A stretch of DNA of 17,875 nucleotides from contig JAOPZU010000460.1 of the NCBI GenBank assembly GCA_025963955.1, forward strand, positions 1-17,875. Direction: 5' to 3'. The DNA is from Solirubrobacterales bacterium (GTDB lineage: Bacteria; Actinomycetota; Thermoleophilia; Solirubrobacterales; Solirubrobacteraceae). The position numbers and the translations under genes were made by a program. Positions 7,314 to 14,333 of the stretch are shown here, in pieces; the stretch's first letter is position 1; each line of letters opens with the position of its first letter. The notes beneath the pieces were generated by a model, which saw only the letters and a list, made by a program, of their open reading frames with translations, made no database searches and was not told where the DNA came from.

Positions 7314-7326
7314 GCCGAGCCTCGGC
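7314..7326 (+). terminator. Possible short hairpin after the SRPBCC gene
   Basis: GCCGA (7314-7318) and TCGGC (7322-7326) form a small GC-rich hairpin just after the stop. There is no U-tract, so support is weak. Confidence 0.25.
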
Positions 7327-7370
7327 GCGCCCGGCCACGCGGTGCGGCCCGCCGACCCCCCGATCTTCTC

Positions 7371-7376
7371 TAGCCT
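7371..7376 (+). promoter_or_regulatory. -10 element TAGCCT, likely leaderless start of the S53 peptidase gene
   Basis: TAGCCT ends 6 nt before ATG 7383. It is identical to the hexamer before the RibD_C gene and there is no ribosome site. Confidence 0.5.
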
Positions 7377-7382
7377 TGGCGC

Positions 7383-9737
7383 ATGACGTCGAGGACTCCC
7401 GCCGCCCTGGCCACTGCCGCCCTGAGCGCCACCGTCGCGCTGACCCTGGCGGCGCCGACCGCCGGCGCCGCCGACCCGCCCCCGACGCTCAAGCGCATCC
7501 TGGGCACCGTTCCGGCCTACGTGCAGCAGCTGCAGGCGCTCGGGACGACCGCGGACATCACGCCCGTCCGGGCCATGATCGCCCTGCGCCAGCGCGATGA
7601 GGCCGGCCTGGAGCGGCTGATCACCGCGGTCTCGACCCCGGGCAGCCCGTCCTACGGCGACTTCCTCAGTCCGGCGGAGTTCGAGCAGCGCTTCGCCCCC
7701 ACGCAGCAGTCCGTCGACGCCGTATCGGACGTCGCCCGCGCCGCCGGGCTCCAGGTGTCCGCGGTTCCGCGCAACCACGCGTACGTGATGGTCAGCGGGA
7801 CGGCCGCCCAGGCCCAGCGCCTCTTCCACACGACGCTCCGCGACTTCACCCTCCGGGGCGTGCGCGTCCACGCGCCGGTGAGCGCGGTCCGCCTGCCGTC
7901 CTCGATCGCCGGCCTCGTCGCCGACGTCAAGGGACTGGACACCGGGGACGTCGCGCAGCACCGCGCGAGCCCGCCGCCGGCGTACGTCAACGCCGGCCCG
8001 TGCTCGACCTCGTGGGGCCAGAGCGCGTCCACGGCCCCGACGCCCGCCGGCTTAACCGGACCGCTGCCGGACGCCGTCTGCGGCTACACCCCGCAGCAGC
8101 TGCAGGGCGCCTACGGCGTGAAGGACGCCATCGCCGCCGGGCTGGACGGCACCGGCCAGTCCGTCGCGATCATCGACGCGTTCTCCTCGCCGCGGATCGT
8201 CTCCGACGTCGGCACCTGGTCGGCGAAGCACGGCCTGCCCGCGCCGCAGGTCGAGGTCCACGACAGCTTCCTGCAGCAGAACGCGCCGCAGGGCCCGTCG
8301 CTCCCGATCGGCGACCTGCCGCCCATCGGCTTCGGGATCCTCGACCCACAGGGCTGGGCGGGCGAGGAGACACTCGACCTGGAGGCCGTGCACGCCATCG
8401 CGCCGAAGGCGAAGCTCGTCTACCAGGGCGCGAACACCGCGCTGAACATGGACCTCAACGTCGCGCAGAACAGCGTCGTCGCCGGTCGGCTGGCGCAGAT
8501 CGTGACGAACTCCTACGGGGGGACGACGGACGACGAGGACCCCGCGAGCGACGCGATCTGGAAGCAGGCCGCCGCGCAGGGCATGGGCGTCTACTTCTCC
8601 TCCGGGGACGCCGGCGACGAGACGGCGGGCACCGGCGACCTGAAGCTGCGCGCGGTCGACGCGGGCGGCAACTCGCCGTGGGTGACGTCCGTCGGCGGGA
8701 CGACCCTGGCGGTCGGGGCCAAGGACGAGTACCAGTTCGAGACCTACTGGGGGACGTTCACCTCGACGCTCACGGGCGGCGCCTTCCCGCCGCCCGTCTT
8801 CAACTCCGGCGGTGGCGGCGGCACGAGCCAGGCCTACGCGCAGCCCGACTACCAGCGGGGCGCGGTTCCGGACGAGTTCGCGAACTTCTGGAAGGGCAAG
8901 GCGGAGGCGGTCAGCGGCGGCAAGCAGCCCGGCCGCGTCACGCCCGATGTCGCGATGCTCGGCGACCCGAACTCGGGCTTCCTGATGGGCCTGGTGCAGG
9001 ACCACTCGGCGTACCGGAACCTCGGCGGCAACACGCTTCCGGGGGACGACACGCACTACAGCGAGTATCGGATCGGCGGGACCTCGCTGTCCTCGCCGCT
9101 GTTCGCGGGGATGATGGCGCTGGCCGACCAGGCCGCCGGCCGGCCACACGGGTTCGCCAACCCCGCGCTGTACGCGGCGCGCACCGCCGGCGCCTTCCGG
9201 GACGTGAGCGCCCCCGCCAAGCCCGTCGCGGTCATCCGCACGAACTACAAGAACGCGACGAACGCCGAGGCCGGGACCGAGACGCTCCTGCGCACCGCGG
9301 GCAACACCGCGTCGCTGAAGTCGGTGCCCGGCTACGACGACAGCTCCGGCCTCGGTTCCCCGCAGGGCCTCGCCGTCCTTCGGGCGCTCGCGCCCGGCTC
9401 CGCGCTCGTCCCGAAGGACCGGGCCGCCGCGGGGAGCGGGACCGCGTGCACGCCGCCGCGGTCGCTCAGGTTCGCGCTCTCGGCCGGCAAGGGCCGGCGC
9501 ATCGTCAGCCTCACCGTGACCGTCGCGGGCAAGCGGACGATCACGCGGCGGGGCCGCCGCCTCACGGCGGTCACCGTCACGCTGCCGAAGGGCCGCTCGC
9601 GCTTCAGCGTCGTCATCCGCACGCGCACCGCGAGTGGCCTCATCACCACCAGCACGCGGACGTTCACCGCCTCGGGCTGCAAGCGCGGGAAGGTGACGGT
9701 GAAGCGGACGCGGACGCGGGCGGTGGCGACGCGGTAG
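7383..9737 (+). CDS. Secreted S53 family peptidase (sedolisin/kumamolisin-like) with prodomain
   Basis: A 784-residue secreted serine-carboxyl peptidase precursor. An N-terminal signal peptide (about 1-29, cleavage near AGA-A) is followed by a pro-kumamolisin activation domain (about 55-190) with the typical STPGSPSYGDFLSPAEF segment. The catalytic domain (about 225-672) carries E328 and D332 in GEETLD, oxyanion D409 in SSGDAGD and nucleophile S568 in GGTSLSSP. A calcium site is suggested by D607 (FRDVS) and the YDDSSGLGSPQG loop (651-662). Residues 689-784 are an additional Thr/Arg/Lys-rich beta-type domain bounded by Cys 689 and Cys 766, with a strongly basic tail that might bind the cell surface. 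Family enzymes usually work at acidic pH, so an extracellular nutrient or wall-remodelling role is likely. ATG 7383 is supported by both the -10 spacing and the signal peptide. Confidence 0.94.
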   Translation: MTSRTPAALATAALSATVALTLAAPTAGAADPPPTLKRILGTVPAYVQQLQALGTTADITPVRAMIALRQRDEAGLERLITAVSTPGSPSYGDFLSPAEFEQRFAPTQQSVDAVSDVARAAGLQVSAVPRNHAYVMVSGTAAQAQRLFHTTLRDFTLRGVRVHAPVSAVRLPSSIAGLVADVKGLDTGDVAQHRASPPPAYVNAGPCSTSWGQSASTAPTPAGLTGPLPDAVCGYTPQQLQGAYGVKDAIAAGLDGTGQSVAIIDAFSSPRIVSDVGTWSAKHGLPAPQVEVHDSFLQQNAPQGPSLPIGDLPPIGFGILDPQGWAGEETLDLEAVHAIAPKAKLVYQGANTALNMDLNVAQNSVVAGRLAQIVTNSYGGTTDDEDPASDAIWKQAAAQGMGVYFSSGDAGDETAGTGDLKLRAVDAGGNSPWVTSVGGTTLAVGAKDEYQFETYWGTFTSTLTGGAFPPPVFNSGGGGGTSQAYAQPDYQRGAVPDEFANFWKGKAEAVSGGKQPGRVTPDVAMLGDPNSGFLMGLVQDHSAYRNLGGNTLPGDDTHYSEYRIGGTSLSSPLFAGMMALADQAAGRPHGFANPALYAARTAGAFRDVSAPAKPVAVIRTNYKNATNAEAGTETLLRTAGNTASLKSVPGYDDSSGLGSPQGLAVLRALAPGSALVPKDRAAAGSGTACTPPRSLRFALSAGKGRRIVSLTVTVAGKRTITRRGRRLTAVTVTLPKGRSRFSVVIRTRTASGLITTSTRTFTASGCKRGKVTVKRTRTRAVATR

Positions 9738-9762
9738 CGCCGCCACCGCCGTCCGCCTGCGG

Positions 9763-10353
9763 CTACGGCGTGGTGGTCTGCCCGCTCTGCTGGAGCGTCT
9801 GGACCTGCGCGGACAGCTTGTCCACGCGATCGCTCAGGGCGGTCACGGCCGCGGTCTGATCCGTGCCCCCGCCACCGGCCGGGGCGGCCTGGAGCTTGGC
9901 GACGGCGGTCTTCAGGGCCTGCACGTCGCTGGCTTTCGCCGCGCCGGCCACCTGGCTCTGCAGCGCGCTCAGGTCCGCGCCGCTCGCCGTCGAGCCGGAG
10001 TTGCCCGCGCGGGCGGCCTGCACCTGCGCCTTGAGCCGGTCGATCCGCGCGTCGATCCGCGCGACGCGGGAGGAGCTGACGCCACGGCCTCCGTCGTCCT
10101 TCTGCGCTTCGTGCAGCGCGTAGCCCGCGAGCGCCAGGGCGATCACGGACAGCAGGCCCACGAGCGTGACGGCGGTCCGCAGCCGGCCCACCGCGTCGGC
10201 CAGGCGCTCGAACGACACGGCGTCGACCAGGGGGGCGCCGGCCACCGGCGCTCCGGCGACCGGTGCGTCGAGCGGCACGCGGGCCTGCACGGGCGCCGCC
10301 GTGGGCAGGCGGGTGGTCGGTTGTTCGTCGGGGTAGGGCGGCTGGGGACTCAT
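9763..10353 (-). CDS. Single-pass membrane protein with coiled coil
   Basis: A 196-residue unrecognised protein. Residues 1-45 are Pro/Ala-rich with an APVAG repeat (30-41) and no signal peptide. One membrane helix spans about 61-80 (AVTLVGLLSVIALALAGYAL). The rest (about 95-190) is Ala/Gln/Lys/Asp-rich with heptad-like spacing in RVARIDARIDRLKAQVQAA and AVTALSDRVDKLSAQVQTLQ, interrupted by Gly/Ser linkers, so a coiled coil outside the membrane is likely. The start has a good ribosome site (AGGAGC about 5 nt before ATG). It lies 13 bp after the secreted protein gene on the same strand and probably shares its mRNA. It converges with the S53 gene, 25 bp apart. Function unknown; a scaffold or envelope spacer role is a guess. 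Confidence 0.75.
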   Translation of the reverse strand: MSPQPPYPDEQPTTRLPTAAPVQARVPLDAPVAGAPVAGAPLVDAVSFERLADAVGRLRTAVTLVGLLSVIALALAGYALHEAQKDDGGRGVSSSRVARIDARIDRLKAQVQAARAGNSGSTASGADLSALQSQVAGAAKASDVQALKTAVAKLQAAPAGGGGTDQTAAVTALSDRVDKLSAQVQTLQQSGQTTTP

Positions 10354-10366
10354 GAGTGCTCCTGCG

Positions 10367-11056
10367 CTAGCGCGTGGTGATCTTCAGCGTGCGGCTGAAG
10401 CCGTTCAAGAGCTCCAGCGTGCCCGGGAGCTTCACGCGGTAAGCCCCGGAGCGGGTGACGCGCGCCGCGATCGTGAAGACCGAGCCCGTCGTCGACGCCC
10501 GCAGGACACCGCTCCTGACGGTGGCGAAGCCGCCGGTCGCCGTGCGGCGCTGCAGCAGGACCGTCGCGCCGGTGCGCGCGGGCTGGACCAGGCCGGAGAA
10601 GCGCACGGTGCGGCGGGCAACCGGGGTCCGGGTCGACGCCTTGAGCCCGACGAAGGGCCGCACACCGACCAGCCGGCCCGCGCTCGTCACCGTGGGGGAC
10701 GCCTTGGCGACCACGCGGTACTGCGTGTTCTTCTGGGGGCGCTGCGTGAAGCCGTAGGCCCCGGCGGCGTTCGTCACGGCCTTCGCGCCGGCGACCGCCT
10801 TGTAGGTGTCGCCGTACGGGCGGGTGTCGTCCTGCTCCAGGGTCACGCTGACACCGCCGACGGCCGACGCGCCGCTCAGGACGCCGGAGATCGTGACGGC
10901 CTCCGGAACGGCGATGGCGGAGCGTGAGACGGCGAGGGACAGCGCGCCGGAACCGGCCGGCGGCTTGGGCGGCTTGGGCGGCTTGGCCGCCAGCGCGGCC
11001 GACGGGATCAGGGCAGCACAGACCACGCAGGCCAGGACAGGACGGATGTTCTTCAT
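10367..11056 (-). CDS. Secreted beta-sandwich (Ig-like) protein
   Basis: A 229-residue protein with a clear signal peptide (MKNIRPVLACVVCAALIPSA, cleavage near ALA-A at 23-24), then a KPP tripeptide repeat linker (25-33). After that come two tandem domains of about 90 residues. Each has the pattern V-T-I/R-F-S-G, then VTLEQ or VLLQRR, then Y-G-F or F-T-I, then YRV, typical of actinobacterial surface Ig-like or carboxypeptidase-regulatory-like beta sandwiches. No enzyme motif, sorting signal or lipobox is present, so it is probably free in the extracellular space or loosely bound. It is followed by the coiled-coil membrane protein gene. ATG 11056 has no evident ribosome site. The family is not recognised precisely. 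Confidence 0.75.
   Translation of the reverse strand: MKNIRPVLACVVCAALIPSAALAAKPPKPPKPPAGSGALSLAVSRSAIAVPEAVTISGVLSGASAVGGVSVTLEQDDTRPYGDTYKAVAGAKAVTNAAGAYGFTQRPQKNTQYRVVAKASPTVTSAGRLVGVRPFVGLKASTRTPVARRTVRFSGLVQPARTGATVLLQRRTATGGFATVRSGVLRASTTGSVFTIAARVTRSGAYRVKLPGTLELLNGFSRTLKITTR
10962..10988. repeat. Three 9-bp direct repeats encoding the KPP linker
   Basis: Three consecutive 9-bp units (GGCTTGGGC, GGCTTGGGC, GGCTTGGCC on the plus strand) encode the KPP-type repeat in the linker after the signal peptide of the secreted protein. It is an in-frame microsatellite that could vary in copy number. Confidence 0.8.
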
Positions 11057-11104
11057 GCCGGTACAACGCCCGGCGGCGCCCCGGGTTGGCCGGTGACGCG
11101 CGGC

Positions 11105-11245
11105 CTACCAGCGGCGCCGGCGCTGCCGGTGTCCGAACAGGCCGCCGAGGGGCAGCACGAAGAACAGCGGCAGGAACAGCAGGTGCCCGCCGCTGACGGC
11201 GAACAGCAGGACGGCGACCGCCAGGCCGATGAGCGCGAATCGCAT
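11105..11245 (-). CDS. Small (46-residue) membrane protein
   Basis: ATG 11245 opens a 46-residue ORF ending in TAG at 11105-11107. It begins MRFALIGLAVAVLLFAV and ends with a very basic RQRRRRW tail. Residues 4-37 are hydrophobic with a central SGGH turn, so either one long or two short membrane helices are possible, with the Arg tail expected in the cytoplasm. Third positions are nearly all G/C, which supports coding. Similar tiny proteins of the pattern hydrophobic-GGH-LPL-basic tail are common in actinobacterial genomes, to my recollection, without known function. It lies 48 bp upstream of the secreted protein gene on the same strand. Confidence 0.65.
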   Translation of the reverse strand: MRFALIGLAVAVLLFAVSGGHLLFLPLFFVLPLGGLFGHRQRRRRW

Positions 11246-11308
11246 GGGGCCGGTATGCCCGGACCCCGCCGGGCGCACGCGTGGGGCCTGCGACGGGCGC
11301 GTGCGTTC

Positions 11309-11330
11309 GCGGACGGACGGGAACGTCCGC
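11309..11330 (+). promoter_or_regulatory. Inverted repeat upstream of the DnaQ-like gene
   Basis: GCGGACG (11309-11315) and CGTCCGC (11324-11330) are perfect arms around 8 bp. The repeat ends 10 bp before the -10 hexamer and so covers the -35 region. It contains GGGAAC (11319-11324), 15 bp from the -10 element, which resembles an ECF-type -35. It may be an operator; not proven. Confidence 0.35.
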
Positions 11331-11339
11331 CGTCGTCTT

Positions 11340-11345
11340 TACCTT
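11340..11345 (+). promoter_or_regulatory. -10 element TACCTT, likely leaderless start of the DnaQ-like gene
   Basis: TACCTT ends 6 nt before ATG 11352. The GGAG just before the ATG is too close to serve as a ribosome site. Confidence 0.45.
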
Positions 11346-11351
11346 CGGAGC

Positions 11352-12077
11352 ATGAGCTGGCACGCACGCCGCCTGGCCGCGTTCGACATCGAGACCACCG
11401 GGGTCGACCCGGAGTCCGATCGCATCGTCACGGCCGCGATCAGCCTGGTGGGTGGCGGCCGGCCGACGGAGAGCCACGCCTGGCTCGTGAACCCCGGCGT
11501 GGAGATCCCGGCGGGCGCCAGCGCCGTCCACGGCATCAGCACCGAGCACGCGCGGACGCACGGCGGTTGTCCCCCGGACGCGGTCGAGGCGATCACCGCC
11601 CTGCTGGCCGGGCAGCTGCGGGCCGGCGTCCCCGTCATCGCCTTCAACGCGCGCTTCGACCTGACGACGCTCGACCGCGAGGCGCGGCGGCACGGCGTGT
11701 GTCCCCTGGTCGACCGCGTCGGCGGCGCGGCCGGGATGCTCGTCGTGGATCCGCACGTGCTCGACAAGCACTACGACCGCTACCGCAAGGGCAAGCGGAC
11801 GCTCGGCGCCGTCTGCGAGACCTACCGCGTGCCGCTGACGGACGCGCACGCGGCGGACGCCGACGCCCTGGCGGCGGCCCGCGTCGCCTACCGGCTGGCC
11901 CAGCGCCTGCCGGAGCTCGCCGCGACCGACCTGCGGATGCTCCACCACCAGCAGGTCGCGTGGGCGGCCGAGCAGGCCGCGTCGCTGGAGGACCACTTCC
12001 GCGGCCTCGGCCGGGACGAGCGCATCGAGCGGGCGTGGCCCGTCGTGCCCGAGCCGGTGGCCGTGCTCGCGGCCTGA
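11352..12077 (+). CDS. DnaQ-like 3'-5' exonuclease (DEDDh family)
   Basis: A 241-residue exonuclease of the DNA polymerase III epsilon/DnaQ superfamily, predicted to remove nucleotides from 3' ends using two Mg2+ or Mn2+ ions. All five DEDDh residues are visible: D12 and E14 in FDIETTG (Exo I), D103 in FNARFD (Exo II), and H166 with D171 in DAHAADADA (Exo III). The exonuclease fold covers about 7-185. The remaining 55 residues are helical and have no recognised polymerase-binding motif, so this is probably a stand-alone repair or RNA-processing nuclease rather than the replicative proofreader. It has its own promoter and is divergent from the 46-residue membrane protein gene. Confidence 0.9.
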   Translation: MSWHARRLAAFDIETTGVDPESDRIVTAAISLVGGGRPTESHAWLVNPGVEIPAGASAVHGISTEHARTHGGCPPDAVEAITALLAGQLRAGVPVIAFNARFDLTTLDREARRHGVCPLVDRVGGAAGMLVVDPHVLDKHYDRYRKGKRTLGAVCETYRVPLTDAHAADADALAAARVAYRLAQRLPELAATDLRMLHHQQVAWAAEQAASLEDHFRGLGRDERIERAWPVVPEPVAVLAA

Positions 12078-12117
12078 GGCCGGCCGCGGTGGCGTGCGCG
12101 CCCGCGGATCGATCATC

Positions 12118-12123
12118 TAGTCT
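12118..12123 (+). promoter_or_regulatory. -10 element TAGTCT, likely leaderless start of the SDR gene
   Basis: TAGTCT ends 6 nt before ATG 12130 in a 52-bp gap, with no ribosome site between. Confidence 0.45.
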
Positions 12124-12129
12124 CGCGCC

Positions 12130-13164
12130 ATGCCTCGCATCCCTGGTCTGGAACAGCTCGTCGAGATGGCCGCGAAGCCCGTCGGCGCCTTCGGCAACAT
12201 CGCCAGCCGCCCTGCCGTGCTGCGCCCGCTGGACCTCCTGCGGGGTGCCGGCTCGCTGGAGTCCGCGGTCCGGGGCAAGGTCATCGTCATCACGGGCGCC
12301 TCCTCCGGCATCGGCGAGGAGACCGCGATGCAGATCGGCGCCGCCGGCGGGACCGTCGTGCTCATCGCGCGCGGCAAGGAGAACCTCGACCTCGTCGCGC
12401 AGCGCATCCGCGCGGCGGGCGGGACGGCCGACCCCCGCCCGTGCGATCTCTCCGACTTCGACCAGATCGACCGGGTGGCCCAGGAGATCCTCGAGACGCA
12501 CCACCGCGTCGACGTGCTCATCAACAACGCGGGCCGGTCGATCCGCCGCTCCGTCGCGCTGTCCTATGACCGCTTCCACGACTACGAGCGCACGATGCAG
12601 CTGAACTACTTCGCGGCCGTCCGGCTGATCCTGCGCTTCCTGCCCGGCATGCGCGAGCAGCAGAGCGGCCAGATCATCAACATCTCCTCCTACGGCGTGC
12701 AGACGAAGGTGCCGCGCTTCGGCGCGTACATCGCCTCCAAGGCGGCGCTCGACACGCTCTGCGACTCGCTGCAGGCCGAGGTCCACGACGAGGGCGTGCG
12801 CTTCACGACGATCCACATGCCGCTCGTGCGCACGCCGATGATCGCGCCGACAAAGCTCTACGACCGCTTCCCGGCGCTGACCCCGGAGGACGCCGGGCAC
12901 CTCGTCGCGCAGGCCATCGTGCACCGCTCGCGCCGCCTCGGCCCGCCGTTCGGGTCGCTCGCCGGCCTGGCCGACTCCTTCAGCCCCGCGATCATGGACG
13001 AGATCCGCAACCGCGGCTACAAGATGTTCCCCGACTCGCTCGCCGCCAAGGGCGCGAGCGCGCCGGACGCGGACGCCGCGGCCACGCCGGCCCCCGCGGC
13101 CGCCGAGGAGACGACCGCGACGCAGACGGCGTTCGCGCACCTCACGAGGGGCACGCACTGGTAG
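12130..13164 (+). CDS. Short-chain dehydrogenase/reductase, like the C-terminal half of fused fatty acyl reductases
   Basis: A 344-residue classical SDR. The cofactor motif TGASSGIG is at 55-62, NNAG at 132-135, the catalytic Ser at 186/187 (NISSYG) and YIASK gives Y200 and K204. The run GRSIRRSVALSYDRFHDYERTMQLNYF (135-161) is the signature I associate with the C-terminal SDR domain of about 660-residue two-domain proteins related to mycobacterial fatty acyl-CoA reductases (Rv3391/Rv1543 type). Residues 1-48 precede the Rossmann fold and the Ala/Thr-rich tail after 315 looks disordered. The expected reaction is NADPH-dependent reduction of a fatty acyl or beta-keto lipid intermediate. It converges with the gene for the other half-like protein, 34 bp away, which supports a shared pathway. 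Exact substrate unproven. Confidence 0.88.
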   Translation: MPRIPGLEQLVEMAAKPVGAFGNIASRPAVLRPLDLLRGAGSLESAVRGKVIVITGASSGIGEETAMQIGAAGGTVVLIARGKENLDLVAQRIRAAGGTADPRPCDLSDFDQIDRVAQEILETHHRVDVLINNAGRSIRRSVALSYDRFHDYERTMQLNYFAAVRLILRFLPGMREQQSGQIINISSYGVQTKVPRFGAYIASKAALDTLCDSLQAEVHDEGVRFTTIHMPLVRTPMIAPTKLYDRFPALTPEDAGHLVAQAIVHRSRRLGPPFGSLAGLADSFSPAIMDEIRNRGYKMFPDSLAAKGASAPDADAAATPAPAAAEETTATQTAFAHLTRGTHW

Positions 13165-13172
13165 GCGGTCCG

Positions 13173-13194
13173 GGGCGCCGTGTCGCCGGCGCCC
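13173..13194. terminator. Bidirectional hairpin between the convergent SDR genes
   Basis: GGGCGCC (13173-13179) pairs with GGCGCCC (13188-13194) around an 8-nt loop. It sits in the 34-bp gap between two convergent stop codons, where a shared terminator is expected. There is no U-tract on either side. Confidence 0.45.
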
Positions 13195-13198
13195 GCGC

Positions 13199-14293
13199 TC
13201 ACGCCTTCTCGGCGCGCTTCATCTCCAGCCACCCGTCCCACAGCGCGCCGACGTAGTCCCGGAACGGCGGGATCTCGATGCCCGTGCCCGCCAGGGCGGC
13301 GCGGGTCCTTGAGGTCTCGAAGCGGCAGCGGAACGGCGCGGCGTCCACGAGCCCGGCGGGGACGCCGATCGCGTTGAGCGCCTTGTCGCGGACGCCGCCG
13401 ATGACCGGCAGCCGGCCGAGGGCCTGCCCGACCCAGAAGCCGACCGAGCCGCTGGCCTCCGGCAGGGCGGCGACCACGCGCGGGCCGCCGACGTGCTCGG
13501 ACAGCGCCGCGAGCACGTCGTGCACGCGCTCGTCCTCGGTGGCGTAGAGGCCGAAGGTGTCGCCGGCGCTCGCGTCCGCGTTCAGCCCGATCTCGGCGAT
13601 CGCGGCGGCGCACCGGTCCACGGGCACCGTCGGCAGGCGGCCGAGCTCGGGCACCGGGACGACCGAGTAGGACGGCAGCCCGCGCAGCGCGGCCGCGAAC
13701 GGGAACAGCGCGTAGACGCCGTCGAGCTTGTCCGTCGCGCCCGTGGCCACGGTGCCGACGACCGCGCCCGGCCGGTAGATCTTGAACGGCATCGCCGCGG
13801 TGTCCCGGACGAGGACCTCGGAGTCGAACTTCGAGCGATGGTAGGCGTGCGGAAAGCCCTGCCCGTGTCGCGGGTCCGCCTCCGGGAAGACGCCGGCGAG
13901 GTCCCCGGCCGCCGCGACGGAGGAGACCATGTGGAAGGTCCCGACCCCGTGGCTCGCGGCGAAGGCCAGAACGCGCCGGGTGCCCTGGACGTTGGCCTCG
14001 GCCATCTCCTCGGGATCGGCGTCCATGTCGTAGATGGCGGCCAGGTGGAACAGGTGGTCCGGGATGCCCGTGTACCGCTCGAGCGTCAGGTCCTTCCGCG
14101 AGATGTCGCCCGGGACGGCGACGAGCCGCTCGCGATCGACGCCGAGGGCGTCCGCGATCTTCGTCAGCCGACTCGCGGACTGCGGCCGCACCAGCGCGTG
14201 GATCGTGGCGCCGCGCTGCAGCAGCTCGGCGATGACGTAGCGGCCGAGGAAGCCGGTCCCGCCGGTGACGAAGCAGATGGGGGCGTCGCTCAT
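13199..14293 (-). CDS. Extended SDR / thioester reductase-like protein, like the N-terminal half of fused fatty acyl reductases
   Basis: A 364-residue extended SDR. The NAD(P) motif TGGTGFLG is at 10-17, HLAAIYD at 83-89, catalytic Ser at 124/125 (HMVSSVA) and YHRSK gives Y151 and K155. The run ANVQGTRRVL, then AAAGDLAGVF, GQGFPHAYHRSKF and PFKIYRPGAVVG matches the N-terminal half of the same two-domain SDR fusion. Its last residues (FRDYVGALWDGWLEM) correspond to the linker that in the fusion leads into the second SDR domain. ATG 14293 is preferred over ATG 14302 because the weak -10 candidate CAGGAT covers the latter. It lies 40 bp after the phosphatase gene on the same strand. Likely role: NADPH-dependent acyl-thioester or lipid carbonyl reduction. 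Confidence 0.87.
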   Translation of the reverse strand: MSDAPICFVTGGTGFLGRYVIAELLQRGATIHALVRPQSASRLTKIADALGVDRERLVAVPGDISRKDLTLERYTGIPDHLFHLAAIYDMDADPEEMAEANVQGTRRVLAFAASHGVGTFHMVSSVAAAGDLAGVFPEADPRHGQGFPHAYHRSKFDSEVLVRDTAAMPFKIYRPGAVVGTVATGATDKLDGVYALFPFAAALRGLPSYSVVPVPELGRLPTVPVDRCAAAIAEIGLNADASAGDTFGLYATEDERVHDVLAALSEHVGGPRVVAALPEASGSVGFWVGQALGRLPVIGGVRDKALNAIGVPAGLVDAAPFRCRFETSRTRAALAGTGIEIPPFRDYVGALWDGWLEMKRAEKA

Positions 14294-14300
14294 GACGCCC

Positions 14301-14306
14301 ATCCTG
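14301..14306 (-). promoter_or_regulatory. Weak -10 candidate CAGGAT before the extended SDR gene
   Basis: On the minus strand CAGGAT ends 7 nt before ATG 14293, the spacing seen at the stronger leaderless starts. It matches only the A2 and T6 positions. The same bases could act as a Shine-Dalgarno (AGGA) if the gene is read from the phosphatase mRNA. Confidence 0.25.
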
Positions 14307-14333
14307 GCAGGTGCGGGCGCGGGCCCGCCACGT

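Noticed and set aside
8052..9746. 564-codon minus-strand frame opposite the S53 peptidase
   Set aside because: Arg/Ala-rich antisense shadow. The plus strand has a signal peptide, prodomain and complete catalytic residues.
9743..9776. Imperfect inverted repeat between the convergent S53 and coiled-coil genes
   Set aside because: CCACCGCCGT and ACGGCGTGGTGG can pair only with bulges and partly within the coiled-coil gene's last codons. It could be a shared terminator, but it is not convincing enough to call.
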